A stretch of DNA of 64,000 nucleotides from Duganella aquatilis (GTDB lineage: Bacteria; Pseudomonadota; Gammaproteobacteria; Burkholderiales; Burkholderiaceae_D), in the NCBI RefSeq assembly GCF_009674565.1, contig NZ_WKJL01000011.1, positions 62,001-126,000 on the forward strand, read 5' to 3'. A program made the translations under genes and the position numbers. The notes beneath the pieces were generated by a model. It was not told the origin of the DNA, ran no database searches, and was given only the letters and a program-made list of their open reading frames with translations. This document shows, piece by piece, positions 17,101 through 25,339 of the stretch (its first letter is position 1; every line of letters begins with the position of its first letter).

Positions 17101-17131
17101 AAGCCCGCTCCAGTCAGCGGGCTTTTTTTTT
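17101..17131 (+). terminator. Rho-independent terminator
   Basis: AAGCCCGCT (17101-17109) pairs with AGCGGGCTT (17116-17124) across a 6-base loop and runs into nine T residues. It lies 114 bp after the SDR stop codon, so either the SDR transcript has a long tail or an unseen short RNA ends here. Confidence 0.88.
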
Positions 17132-17176
17132 GCGTGGTGTCATGACGGCGTAACAAACGCTGCCTATACTGGTCAC

Positions 17177-17252
17177 ATCTTAAGTACATGCAACCGATAG
17201 GCATGACTCAAGAAAGGTGCACCGGAGTCCGGTGCACCACTCCCCCTTTTTT
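17177..17252 (+). ncRNA. Possible small RNA or hairpin leader
   Basis: A sigma70-like promoter (ATGACG at 17142, 17-base spacer, TATACT at 17165) sits just after a strong terminator. About 40 bases past the predicted start is a perfect 10-bp stem (GGTGCACCGG at 17216-17225 with 17229-17238, 3-base loop), with six T residues from 17247. Together they could make an RNA of about 70 nt. Equally, this could be the 5' leader of the VanZ-like gene at 17276. The T-run is eight bases from the stem, so termination may be weak. Confidence 0.28.
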
Positions 17253-17275
17253 GCAGTGCATGGTATTGTCTCCTC

Positions 17276-17668
17276 ATGCTCAAGCAATTACTCCTTACCG
17301 ACTCCCTCGCCCGTCTCCGCTACTGGACCGCCATCGCGTTGTACCTGCTGATCCTGATACTGGGCTCGGTCCCCGGCGCCCGCCAGGACATCGGCGAAGT
17401 CGCCTCCGGCGTCATCCTGCATTCCATCGCCTACGCCGGGCTGACCTTCCTGATCTTCACCGGCGGCAGCGGCGCGCCGTCGCAGCGCGCCGGCAAGGCC
17501 GTGCTCACCATCGCCGCCATGGGCGCGCTGGACGAGTGCGTGCAAAGCTTCTTCCCGTATCGCCACGGCGCCGTGTCGGACTGGATGGTGGACTGCAGCG
17601 CCGCGATGCTGACGGCCGCCGTCATGTGGCTTCTCTGGAGTCGGTATCGCATCCTTCCGGCTGACTGA
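17276..17668 (+). CDS. VanZ-like family membrane protein
   Basis: A 130-residue protein with about four membrane segments. It has the VanZ-like pattern: an N-terminal RYWTAIALYLLILILGSVPG segment, a His in the second segment (GVILHSIAYAGL), then DECVQSFFP-RHGAVSDWMVDCSAAML with conserved acidic and polar residues. VanZ relatives are linked to glycopeptide tolerance in Gram-positives but have no clear role in proteobacteria. No clear ribosome binding site precedes the ATG. The last 47 bp overlap the convergent small gene at 17622. Confidence 0.8.
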   Translation: MLKQLLLTDSLARLRYWTAIALYLLILILGSVPGARQDIGEVASGVILHSIAYAGLTFLIFTGGSGAPSQRAGKAVLTIAAMGALDECVQSFFPYRHGAVSDWMVDCSAAMLTAAVMWLLWSRYRILPAD

Positions 17669-17837
17669 CTTCGCCGGTTGCCAGCTCGACGTCCATCCGC
17701 ATTTCCTGCAGCTGCTCGGCCTTGGCCACGCGTACCAGGCCGTGCAGTGCGTGGAGGAAGAAATGCCGGCTGCGGGTGTCGCCGCAGGTGGCATCAATTA
17801 GCTCTTCGATAATGGTATCTGTCACGCGTGTCAACAT
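17622..17837 (-). CDS. Small acidic protein of unknown function
   Basis: A 71-residue protein starting MLTRVTDTIIEELIDATCG. It is mostly helical and acidic, with Cys18 and a His-rich middle (RSRHFFLHALHGLVR). AAAGGAT lies six bases before this ATG, so it is preferred over the upstream ATG at 17867. It overlaps the convergent VanZ-like gene by 47 bp. No domain recognised; real coding is likely but not certain. Confidence 0.5.
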   Translation of the reverse strand: MLTRVTDTIIEELIDATCGDTRSRHFFLHALHGLVRVAKAEQLQEMRMDVELATGEVSQPEGCDTDSREAT

Positions 17838-17974
17838 ATCGATATCCTTTAAAGTGATACCGGACAATTATTGCGTGTAGGTAGCATCATTCAATTGATG
17901 TACATCAATCGAGAGGCTAGGTAAGGGAACAATGCGGTCAGACGCGCCTCTGAGCATATTTGAGGGAGGCGACA

Positions 17975-18364
17975 ATGACAAAGACCACCGTATTGACCAT
18001 GGCGCTGTGCCTGCTTGCCGCAACGGCCTGCGCCGACAAGATGACGCAGGACAGCGGCACATCCGGCATGCCGGGACCGAGCCCGCAGGCAGCGACCACC
18101 ACGACGACAACCCCGGCCGCCGCCACCTACGGCGTGGTGCAAGCCATCGACCAGTTGCAGCGTCAGGACGTCGGCCTGAGCGCGATGGGCGCCGCCGGCG
18201 CGGCGGCTGCCGGCGGCAATATGGGGTCGCCGACCGACAAGGTCTACCGCGTCACCGTCCGCCTGGACGACGGCAGCAACCAGATGGTGGTGGAAGAATC
18301 CATGCCCGGCTACAAAATCGGCGACCGCGTCCGCTACAGCAACGGCCGCGTGCAGGCGTATTAA
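17975..18364 (+). CDS. Secreted glycine-zipper-type outer-membrane/lipoprotein-like protein
   Basis: A 129-residue exported protein with signal sequence (MTKTTVLTMALCLLAATACAD). The Cys at position 19 is a possible lipidation site, but the box (ATAC) is weak. A Thr-rich linker precedes a small domain with a Gly/Ala-rich stretch (SAMGAAGAAAAGGNMG) and a DKVYRVTVRLDDGSNQ strand pair ending in a basic region. This resembles the SlyB/17-kDa surface antigen family in outline. GGAGG five bases before ATG 17975 supports the start. The stop overlaps the convergent TraB/GumN gene by four bases. Confidence 0.7.
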   Translation: MTKTTVLTMALCLLAATACADKMTQDSGTSGMPGPSPQAATTTTTTPAAATYGVVQAIDQLQRQDVGLSAMGAAGAAAAGGNMGSPTDKVYRVTVRLDDGSNQMVVEESMPGYKIGDRVRYSNGRVQAY

Positions 18365-19275
18365 TAAAGCTGCTCGACCTGGTAGCCGCGCCGCTTGAGC
18401 AACTGCGGCAAGCCATCGTCGCCCACCAGATGCAGCAGGCCGACGCCGACAAACGCCACCTGGTCCTGCTGCATGATGCGCTCGATGTTGGCGGCCATCT
18501 CCGGATTGCGCTTGCCGAGCAGGACGCGGTTCATGAAGCCGGCCGAAATGCTGTCGCCGCTGGTGGCGGTGTGCCAGGCGGCCTGGATGCCGCTGCGGTC
18601 GGCAACGCTCCACGCTTCCAGCAGCGCTTGCGAGCGCTTCAGCGAATCGCCGTCGGCGAGGTCGGCCAGGTTCTCCAGCAGGTATTGCTCCTGCTGCTGC
18701 GCGTCCAGCGTATCGAACAGGCTCAGTTGATAATCCGCGCTCTCCAGTTCGCGCACCGTCTTTTCCTGCTTCTGCGCGGCGGCCAGCAGTGCGAACTCCA
18801 CCGCCTGGCTGCGCTGGTAGCCGTTCTTGTCCAGCTCAGCGCCGACCAGCAGGTTGGCGATCAGCCACGGCTTGTATTGCTGCACCGACGCCAGCGCAAT
18901 GCCGGCGCGCGCCAGCGCCTGCACGGTCTTGTCCAGCGTAGCCGGAGTCAGATGATTCTGGACGCTGTCGCCTTCCGCATAGCGTCCATAGCGCGTCAGC
19001 GCGACCTGGAACGCCTTGTCTTCGCGAATATCCAGTTCGATCACCAGCGCCTTGGAATCAAGCAGCGCGCGCGCAGCCACCTCGTCCAGCGGATAGGCGC
19101 CGTCGCGGCCGACGTGGACCGTGCCATAGAGATAGCTGGTTTTGCCGTCATGCGTCACCCGGTACAGCTGGCCCCGATGCTGGGCCGAGGTTTCCAGCGT
19201 GCCGGCGGCGAAAACAGCCTGGCAGCAAGCCAGCAGGAGAGCAAACAAAATACCGGATTTCATCGCGCGTGCCAT
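18361..19275 (-). CDS. TraB/GumN family protein, secreted
   Basis: A 304-residue protein with a signal peptide (about the first 22 residues, ending QAVFAA). The family signature YLYGTVHVGRDG, whose GxxH is thought to be part of a metal-dependent or Tiki-like protease site, lies near residue 50. ALVIELDI follows, and a conserved C-terminal VGVGLLHLVGDDGL. TraB/GumN/Tiki proteins are proposed proteases; bacterial function is unproven. ATG 19275 is chosen for the signal peptide; ATG 19263 would also give one, and no strong ribosome binding site decides. Upstream DNA is AT-rich. Confidence 0.8.
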   Translation of the reverse strand: MARAMKSGILFALLLACCQAVFAAGTLETSAQHRGQLYRVTHDGKTSYLYGTVHVGRDGAYPLDEVAARALLDSKALVIELDIREDKAFQVALTRYGRYAEGDSVQNHLTPATLDKTVQALARAGIALASVQQYKPWLIANLLVGAELDKNGYQRSQAVEFALLAAAQKQEKTVRELESADYQLSLFDTLDAQQQEQYLLENLADLADGDSLKRSQALLEAWSVADRSGIQAAWHTATSGDSISAGFMNRVLLGKRNPEMAANIERIMQQDQVAFVGVGLLHLVGDDGLPQLLKRRGYQVEQLY

Positions 19276-19397
19276 AGAATTAATATTTACATTGAAATAA
19301 AAACAGAATAAGGCGAACGCCTCACCGTTTTTCAATAGTAATTCAGGACCACACGCCGTCAGAAAGTATTTTTAAAAACCGTCGGCAAAATAAAACA

Positions 19398-20159
19398 TTA
19401 TTTAAGGCGATTCTGATAAGTACTGATTATTTTGCTCACACTTCCGTCTTTAATCAGCAGATCAATTGCCTTATTCACCTCATCCAGCCGCACGCGCGCC
19501 TGCGGCGACACGGCGCACCGGGCCTTGTAGCTCTTGATAACCAGGGGCGGATATAGCGATAGTTTCTCGCCAACCTTGAGATAATAATCAAGCGTGCTTT
19601 GCTGGGTAATAGCATGATGCAAACGCCCGGCCGCTATTTTACGGAGATTACCCGATGACGAATGGCCATCATCGCGGACAAAACCCGATCCCAGCTTTTC
19701 CAATTCGGGATAGTAATATCCCAACACCGTTGCAACGGGTTGTCCGGCAATATCCTGGAGTTTATGTGGCTGGGGAATGGAGGTATCGGTTAACAGCACT
19801 TCGGCGACCGGGAAAAAGCCCTTGGACCACTCGAACTTGCCCGGCAGCCAGGACGGCAGATACAGGCAGATCACATCGGCCTGGCCGGCGTCCAGCGCCA
19901 TGGCGATGCGCTTGCGCGGCAACAGCAGAAAGCGCGCTTCCCGCCCAAGTTTGGCGGCCAGCGCCTCGCCCAGCTGCTTGTGAAAGCCGTCGACCAGATG
20001 GTTATCGCTGAACGCGGCCATCGGCATCTCGGTGCCGGTGTCGACCGCCACCACCAGCGGCGGGATGGCTGCGCCGGCGTGCGGCGCCAGGGTCATTGCC
20101 GCGGCAATCAGGGCCTGTCCTGCACGCTTGGCCCAATCTGTGTATGCTTGTCTATCCAT
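19398..20159 (-). CDS. Periplasmic solute-binding-like protein (SBP_bac_3 type)
   Basis: A 253-residue protein with a probable signal peptide (AGQALIAAAMTLAPHAGAA near residues 14-30). The rest resembles the amino-acid-binding-protein fold, with VDGFHKQLGEALAAKLG near residue 57 and AGQADVICLYLPSW, and ends KDGSVSKIISTYQN. There is no ABC permease or ATPase nearby, so it may be an orphan receptor. A single-copy solo relative is common in Oxalobacteraceae and Chromobacteriaceae. Codon use before the gene is AT-rich. Confidence 0.72.
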   Translation of the reverse strand: MDRQAYTDWAKRAGQALIAAAMTLAPHAGAAIPPLVVAVDTGTEMPMAAFSDNHLVDGFHKQLGEALAAKLGREARFLLLPRKRIAMALDAGQADVICLYLPSWLPGKFEWSKGFFPVAEVLLTDTSIPQPHKLQDIAGQPVATVLGYYYPELEKLGSGFVRDDGHSSSGNLRKIAAGRLHHAITQQSTLDYYLKVGEKLSLYPPLVIKSYKARCAVSPQARVRLDEVNKAIDLLIKDGSVSKIISTYQNRLK

Positions 20160-20220
20160 TTAGAAAGATTATACCCACACACTTTCAATGGGCATGTGAT
20201 TACTTGAGAGACCTGCACCC

Positions 20221-21228
20221 ATGATTCCATTCTCCATCCTCGACCTGTCCCCTATCGCCGAAGGCAGCAATGCGTCCGCCTCGTTCCGCAACACGCTGGA
20301 CCTGGCCCAGCACGGCGAACGCTGGGGCTACCAGCGCTACTGGCTGGCCGAACACCACGGCATGCCCGGCATCGCCAGCGCCGCCACGGCGGTGGTGATC
20401 GCCCACGTGGCCGGCGGCACCAGCACCATCCGCGTGGGCGCCGGCGGCATCATGCTGCCGAACCATTCGCCGCTGGTGATCGCCGAACAGTTCGGCACGC
20501 TGGAAGCGCTGTTCCCCGGCCGTATCGACCTCGGCCTGGGCCGCGCGCCCGGCTCCGACCAGACCACCGCGCGCGCCCTGCGCCGCAACCTCGACAGCGA
20601 CGCCGATGCCTTCCCGCAGGATGTGCTGGAACTGCAAGACTATATGTCCGACAACTCGCGCCAGCGCGTGCTGGCCGTGCCGGGCAACGGCGCCAAGGTG
20701 CCGCTGTGGATACTCGGCTCCAGCACCTTCGGCGCGCAACTGGCGGCGCACCTGGGCTTGCCGTTCGCGTTCGCCTCGCACTTTGCGCCGCAGATGATGC
20801 AGCAGGCGATGGCGCTGTACCGCGCCAACTTCCAGCCATCGGCACAACTGGCCAAGCCGTATGTGATGCTGGGCTTTAACGTGTTTGCCGCCGACACCGA
20901 CGAAGAAGCGCACTTCCGCGCCACCTCGATGCAGCAGGCCTTCGTCAACCTGCGCACCGGCCGCCCGTCCAGGCTGCCGCCGCCGAAAGCCGGCTACCTC
21001 GAATCGCTGGGTCTGCCCGAGCGCGCGATGCTGGATTCGGTGCTGTCGTGTACCGCGATCGGTTCGCCGGCCACGGTGAGCCGCCAGCTGCAGGACTTCA
21101 TCGCCCGCACCGGCGCGGACGAACTGATGATCACCTCGCAGATCTACGAGCACGCGCAGCGCCTGCGCTCGTACGAAATCACCGCCGAGGTGCGGCAATC
21201 GCTGGCACGCGAACAGGCGGGCCTGTAA
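20221..21228 (+). CDS. LLM-class flavin-dependent oxidoreductase (luciferase-like)
   Basis: A 335-residue bacterial-luciferase-like monooxygenase. It begins [14 protein letters not shown], characteristic of the MsnO8/YhbW-like group. [17 protein letters not shown] (residues ~40-56), [39 protein letters not shown] (partly quoted) and VPLWILGSS form the flavin site. Substrate unknown. The following MFS gene starts 76 bp later in the same direction and may be co-transcribed. Confidence 0.88.
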   Translation: MIPFSILDLSPIAEGSNASASFRNTLDLAQHGERWGYQRYWLAEHHGMPGIASAATAVVIAHVAGGTSTIRVGAGGIMLPNHSPLVIAEQFGTLEALFPGRIDLGLGRAPGSDQTTARALRRNLDSDADAFPQDVLELQDYMSDNSRQRVLAVPGNGAKVPLWILGSSTFGAQLAAHLGLPFAFASHFAPQMMQQAMALYRANFQPSAQLAKPYVMLGFNVFAADTDEEAHFRATSMQQAFVNLRTGRPSRLPPPKAGYLESLGLPERAMLDSVLSCTAIGSPATVSRQLQDFIARTGADELMITSQIYEHAQRLRSYEITAEVRQSLAREQAGL

Positions 21229-21303
21229 AAACCGGCGCCCGCGCAGCAGCAATTCTTCATGCCCTGTAAAATTGCCGCCCTTCCAAATTTTCAGGAGCAT
21301 GAC

Positions 21304-22494
21304 GTGAGCCAGTCCCACGCCCAGCAAGACCTTTCACCCGGCATGGTCTGGTTGTTTGCCATTGCAACCGGCCTGATCGTCGCCAACCTGTACTACGCGC
21401 AAACGCTGATCGGGCCGATCAGCCGCGCCACCGGCCTCGATCCCGGCGCAGCCGGCCTGATCGTCACGCTGACGCAGATCGGCTACTGCATCGGCCTGCT
21501 GTTCATCGTGCCGTTGGGCGACTTGCTGGAAAATCGCCGGCTGATCGTCATCGCCCTGCTGGTGACGGCGGTGGCCTTGCTGGCCGCCTCGATGACCAGC
21601 AGCGCCAACCTGTTCCTGTTTGCCGCGCTGTGCATCGGCCTCGGTTCGGTGGCGGCGCAGATCGTGGTGCCGTTCGCGGCGCATTTGTCCAAACCTGAAA
21701 CGCGCGGCAAGACTGTCGGCAAAGTCATGAGCGGCCTGCTGATGGGCATCATGCTGGCGCGCCCGGTGGCCAGCCTGGTGGCGGATGCGCTAGGATGGCA
21801 TGCGATCTTCGTGCTGTCGGCGATCACCACGGCGGCGCTGGCCTTCCTGTTGCGTACGCGCTTGCCGCAGCGGCAGCCGGAGGGCGGCATGCATTACTTT
21901 GCGCTGCTTGGTTCGATGTGGCACCTGCTGAAGACCACGCCGGTGCTGCGCCGTCGCGCGGCATACCAGGCGTGCATGTTTGGCGCGTTCAGCCTGTTCT
22001 GGACGTGCGTGTCGCTGGAACTGACGGGTCCGTATTTCCAGATCAGCCAGGCCGGCGTGGCGATTTTTGCGCTGGTGGGTGTGGCGGGTGCGATTGCATC
22101 GCCGATTGCCGGCCATCGCGCGGATCAGGGCAAGAGCCGTTCGACCACCATGGTGGCGCTGTTGCTGGGAGTGCTGGCGTTCGCCATGCCGCTGGTGATC
22201 CACAGCAGCCGTCTGGTGGACTTGGGCGTGCTGGTGATGACGTCGATTATTCTGGACATGGGCGTGTCGGCGAACCTGGTGACGGGACAGCGCGCGATCT
22301 TTGCCTTGCCGGCGGAGATACGCAGCCGCCTGAATGGTTTGTACATGGCGCTGTTCTTCATGGGCGGCGCGATCGGATCGTCGCTGGGCGGCTGGATGTT
22401 TGCCGCGCACGGGTGGACGGGGGTGCTGTGGACAGGGCTCGCGTTTCCGCTGATCGCATTGTGCGTGTTTGCCACCGAGACCCGCAAACCGTAG
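21304..22494 (+). CDS. MFS transporter
   Basis: A 396-residue twelve-segment inner-membrane permease. MVWLFAIATGLIVANLYYAQ is the first segment, with the MFS motif GLLFIVPLGDLLENRRLI after segment two and a second copy-like motif (AGHRADQGKSRST) mid-protein. Substrate unknown, probably an efflux pump. GTG 21304 is chosen because AGGAG is seven bases upstream, and the residues before it do not continue the reading frame in family style. Terminates directly in the palindrome at 22494. Confidence 0.85.
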   Translation: MSQSHAQQDLSPGMVWLFAIATGLIVANLYYAQTLIGPISRATGLDPGAAGLIVTLTQIGYCIGLLFIVPLGDLLENRRLIVIALLVTAVALLAASMTSSANLFLFAALCIGLGSVAAQIVVPFAAHLSKPETRGKTVGKVMSGLLMGIMLARPVASLVADALGWHAIFVLSAITTAALAFLLRTRLPQRQPEGGMHYFALLGSMWHLLKTTPVLRRRAAYQACMFGAFSLFWTCVSLELTGPYFQISQAGVAIFALVGVAGAIASPIAGHRADQGKSRSTTMVALLLGVLAFAMPLVIHSSRLVDLGVLVMTSIILDMGVSANLVTGQRAIFALPAEIRSRLNGLYMALFFMGGAIGSSLGGWMFAAHGWTGVLWTGLAFPLIALCVFATETRKP

Positions 22495-22521
22495 GGTCAG
22501 ACCCCGTCCGGGGTCTGACCC
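22494..22521. repeat. GGGTCAGACCCC inverted repeat (REP-like)
   Basis: GGGTCAGACCCC at 22494-22505 is exactly inverted at 22510-22521 with a 4-base loop; each arm is itself partly palindromic. It touches the stop codon of the MFS gene and could act as a transcript end. From memory, this motif is a frequent intergenic repeat in Massilia/Duganella-type genomes, often near RAYT (REP-associated tyrosine) transposases; none is in this window. Confidence 0.75.
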
Positions 22522-22591
22522 TTGGCTGGCCGTGCGGGGTAAAACGCAGCCTCCGACTGAGCGCCCAAATCGGGGCCGCTGCCCTCCGCGC

Positions 22592-23053
22592 TCAGTGCCC
22601 CCAGAAACGCACCTGCCCTTGCAGCGACACCGTGCCGTTGATGTTGATGCTGCCCAGGTTGCCCGTCACCGGCGCGCTGGGGTCGTTCTGCACACTCAGC
22701 GATTCGAAGCCGAAATTGGTGTAGCGTACATATCCCGGCAGCCCAATCGCAATATAGTCGCCGCCGCCATCGCTGCGCGTCTGCACACCGAGATTAACGG
22801 TGAACATATCCACCGTCCCCCGCACATTTTTGAACACGATGTAGCGATTCTGCCCGCCGCCGCTGAACCCCAGCGACAAGCGGCTATCGCTCACCGCCCC
22901 CACCAGCGTCGGGTCATTCAGCACCACGTGCGCCGCAAAGCTGATGCCGTCGCCGCCGATGACCTTGGCCAACTCCGCATCGTCCAGCGCCCGCAACTCG
23001 CCCGCCCGCGCCACGCTGGCCCATAGCAGCAAGCACAGCACGCGCTTCATCAT
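22592..23053 (-). CDS. Secreted DUF6160/FilA-like protein, short form
   Basis: A 153-residue exported protein with a short signal peptide (MMKRVLCLLLWASVARA). Immediately after comes the motif LDDAELAKVIGGDGISF shared by the proteins of this locus. The rest is beta-rich and ends in GSININGTVSLQGQVRFWGH, the same style of C-terminus (final His) as the neighbours. The start overlaps the stop of the gene at 23050 (ATGA), so it is translationally coupled. This type of domain is annotated DUF6160 or 'FilA' in other bacteria; its function is not proven, but surface or fibre structure is suspected. Confidence 0.72.
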   Translation of the reverse strand: MMKRVLCLLLWASVARAGELRALDDAELAKVIGGDGISFAAHVVLNDPTLVGAVSDSRLSLGFSGGGQNRYIVFKNVRGTVDMFTVNLGVQTRSDGGGDYIAIGLPGYVRYTNFGFESLSVQNDPSAPVTGNLGSININGTVSLQGQVRFWGH

Positions 23054-23874
23054 TGCTTGAACTTGATATCAAGGTACTGGATCTGGATCGATCCAATCCG
23101 CGACGCACCGAGATCCACCGTCGGCTGTCCCGGACTCACAAAGGAAATATTGTCCACCGCGATGCTGCCCGCCGGCGCCTGCCCGCTGCCATAACGCGCA
23201 TCCGGCCAGTCGATGCCAATATGTAGACGCGGCCCGGTTTCGTCATTCAAGGCATTGATCACCGCCGGCTGCGACGCCACGTTCGCGATCTGCCACGCGC
23301 CGCCATCGGCGCCGCCGAGATGAATGCCGCTCAACACCATGGCCTCGCTCGCATCCTCGCGCCCGCGCGGCTGGAACGACAGCTGCGCGATATCCATCTT
23401 CAACGCCGCGCCGAACGCGATGCCGTCATTTACCTGCGGCGTGGTGAACTGCAAGCCTCCGCCGGTCAGCACCAGATCCTTGACCACCACACTGCCCTGC
23501 TCGCGCACCACGCCGTTGGCGCCGACGCCCCAGTCATACGCCATCTGCCAGCGCTGCTCGGCGTTGGCGTTCAAGGGAAACGCGATGTTGATCACATCCG
23601 CCAGCCCAGGCGCACCCGGCACGATATCCAGCCGGAACGGATCGGAAAACGGCAACAGACTGTCGCTGCGCGAGGCGCTGAATTTTTCCACGTACAGGCT
23701 GGCGCCGTTCGGCGCGGTGTAGCTGACGCGCGCATCGCCGCTCATGGCGAAGCCGTTCAGATCGAAGCTGACGCCATCGCGCCCGCGCACCGCTGACAAG
23801 GCGCTGTCGCTCAGCGGCTCCATCGCGCCGGCCGACGACATTGCCATCAATAGGCCCAGCAGCGCGCGCCGCAT
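23050..23874 (-). CDS. Secreted DUF6160/FilA-like protein, long form
   Basis: A 274-residue exported protein with signal peptide (MRRALLGLLMAMSSAGA) followed by the locus motif LSDSALSAVRGRDGVSF. A long beta-rich body follows with Gly/Asn/Asp turns and no cysteine, and the protein ends IGSIQIQYLDIKFKQ. The start shares one base with the stop of the upstream gene (TGATG) and the end overlaps the next gene by four bases, so three genes (24665 to 22592) form one coupled unit. The upstream in-frame extension to 23952 is not used because the signal peptide starts here. Confidence 0.74.
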   Translation of the reverse strand: MRRALLGLLMAMSSAGAMEPLSDSALSAVRGRDGVSFDLNGFAMSGDARVSYTAPNGASLYVEKFSASRSDSLLPFSDPFRLDIVPGAPGLADVINIAFPLNANAEQRWQMAYDWGVGANGVVREQGSVVVKDLVLTGGGLQFTTPQVNDGIAFGAALKMDIAQLSFQPRGREDASEAMVLSGIHLGGADGGAWQIANVASQPAVINALNDETGPRLHIGIDWPDARYGSGQAPAGSIAVDNISFVSPGQPTVDLGASRIGSIQIQYLDIKFKQ

Positions 23875-24665
23875 CAGCGTCCCTTCGGCAGGTTGGGCGG
23901 CGTGATGCCGCTGGTGTTCAGCGCCTGTAATTTGTCGCGCCAGTTCAGCCACACGCCGGCCTGCGCCGGATCGGACGCCGGCAAGCCCGCCGCCGTCGGG
24001 AACTGCACGCCGGTCTTTAACAGCGACACCCAGAAATCACGGCTGCCGCCGCTGGCGTCGCCCGCCGTCACGCCGCCCAGCTGCGACAGCGTCAGGCACG
24101 GCGCCGTGCACGAACCATCCCAGCGCTTGCCGCCCAACGCATCGGTGCGCGAATCCAGCACCAGCGTGCTGCCGTCGGCCTCCGTGCCGGTCACGCGCAT
24201 CGAGCCGGACAAGGTTTTCACCTGCAAACCGATATCGCCGCTGATCGACTCGAAGCCGAAGCGCAGGCCGATCGCCTCGCGCGAGGCGCCGTCGGCGGCA
24301 TTTTTATACACGAATTCAAAATAGGGATTGCTGATCTGCACCAGGCGCTGCGCCTCGGTGCCGTCGCTGCGGCCGAACTGCATCAGCGGGATATCCAAGT
24401 CCGCACCGCCGCCGTTGCGCAGCGAGTAGGTGTATTCGCCCAGCCGCATATTGCGGATATTGGCGCTCAGTGAAATGTCCGCGTCCAGCGCGACCTTGCT
24501 GAAGTCGTAGCCACCCAGGCTGGTGTTGGTGAGCGTGACCAGGCCCTGCCCGCGCGTGTTGGACAGTTCGTCTTCGCTCATGGGCTGCATCTGGGCCGAC
24601 GCCGCGTGCATGCCGCACAGCAGTGCCGCGCCCGACAGCAGCCGGCGCAATGTGGTGAAAGTCAT
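23874..24665 (-). CDS. Secreted DUF6160/FilA-like protein, Cys-containing form
   Basis: A 263-residue exported protein with signal peptide (about MTFTTLRRLLSGAALLCGMHAASA, 24 residues) then MSEDELSNTRGQGLVTLTN, a variant of the locus motif. The beta-rich body has a close Cys pair (GSCTAPC) near residue 190, probably a disulphide, and a Pro-rich C-terminus unlike that of its neighbours. It lacks a clear ribosome binding site. First gene of the coupled trio; the next gene upstream (24712) is 47 bp away, so all five may share one transcript. Confidence 0.7.
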   Translation of the reverse strand: MTFTTLRRLLSGAALLCGMHAASAQMQPMSEDELSNTRGQGLVTLTNTSLGGYDFSKVALDADISLSANIRNMRLGEYTYSLRNGGGADLDIPLMQFGRSDGTEAQRLVQISNPYFEFVYKNAADGASREAIGLRFGFESISGDIGLQVKTLSGSMRVTGTEADGSTLVLDSRTDALGGKRWDGSCTAPCLTLSQLGGVTAGDASGGSRDFWVSLLKTGVQFPTAAGLPASDPAQAGVWLNWRDKLQALNTSGITPPNLPKGR

Positions 24666-24711
24666 GATGGGGAAACGGCGGTCCGGGTCGGGACCGCCGC
24701 CGCTCAGCCGA

Positions 24712-25221
24712 TTAGTGAGCGAAGATCCACACGGTGGTACCGCGCATATCGATCTGGTTCATGGCGACAGAGCCGAACGAGGCGGTACTGTTGCCCATCT
24801 TGATCGCGTCGACCGACACGTTCAGGTAGTGACCGTCGGCCACCACGGTTTGCGGAATGGCGATCTGCACCACGTCGCCGCCGGCGGTCTTGCTGTAGAA
24901 GTTGCCGGAGTCGGTCACGCCGGCAGCGCCGGCAGCCATCAGGAAGGAGTTGCGCGACAGGATGTCGATGTTCGCAGCGATCAGGCCGTTGACCTTGATG
25001 CCGTTGAACGACACCGAACCGCCGCCCAGGCCGTTGGTATCGAGCGCGTCGGTATCGGTGTAGGTGAAGGAATTGATCTTGATGTTCAGGTTGGCGGCGA
25101 TCGAGACGCCGTCCTGGCCGCTGACGGTGCTGAGTTCAGCGTCTTGAATCGGGGTCATGGCCGAGGCCGAGAATGCCAGGGTTGCCAGGGCTGCAGCTGC
25201 TGCGGTTTTGATGAATTGCAT
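24712..25221 (-). CDS. Secreted DUF6160/FilA-like protein, tandem copy A
   Basis: A 169-residue exported protein with signal peptide (MQFIKTAAAAALATLAFSASA) and the motif IQDAELSTVSGQDGVSI. The body is beta-rich and Gly/Asn/Asp-rich, ending FGSVAMNQIDMRGTTVWIFAH. There is no Cys and few charges, as in secreted fibre subunits. Differs from the copy at 25340 at 12 of 169 positions. GGAG eight bases before ATG 25221 supports this start. Likely the more abundant secreted component of this locus, together with copy B; this is inference. Confidence 0.75.
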   Translation of the reverse strand: MQFIKTAAAAALATLAFSASAMTPIQDAELSTVSGQDGVSIAANLNIKINSFTYTDTDALDTNGLGGGSVSFNGIKVNGLIAANIDILSRNSFLMAAGAAGVTDSGNFYSKTAGGDVVQIAIPQTVVADGHYLNVSVDAIKMGNSTASFGSVAMNQIDMRGTTVWIFAH

Positions 25222-25339
25222 GATTCCGTCTCCGTGAATTGTTATGTTTTTTGATACTGCGGGAACCATCTTAGGGTCCCGCAGCTGCTACCGTCCATGA
25301 CTGCTCAGGCCAAGCAACAGGCCTGGCGAGCCGCCGGGA

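Noticed and set aside
20221..22494. Possible bioluminescence or antibiotic locus (LLM enzyme plus exporter)
   Set aside because: Both belong to large general families and no lux or biosynthetic genes are present.
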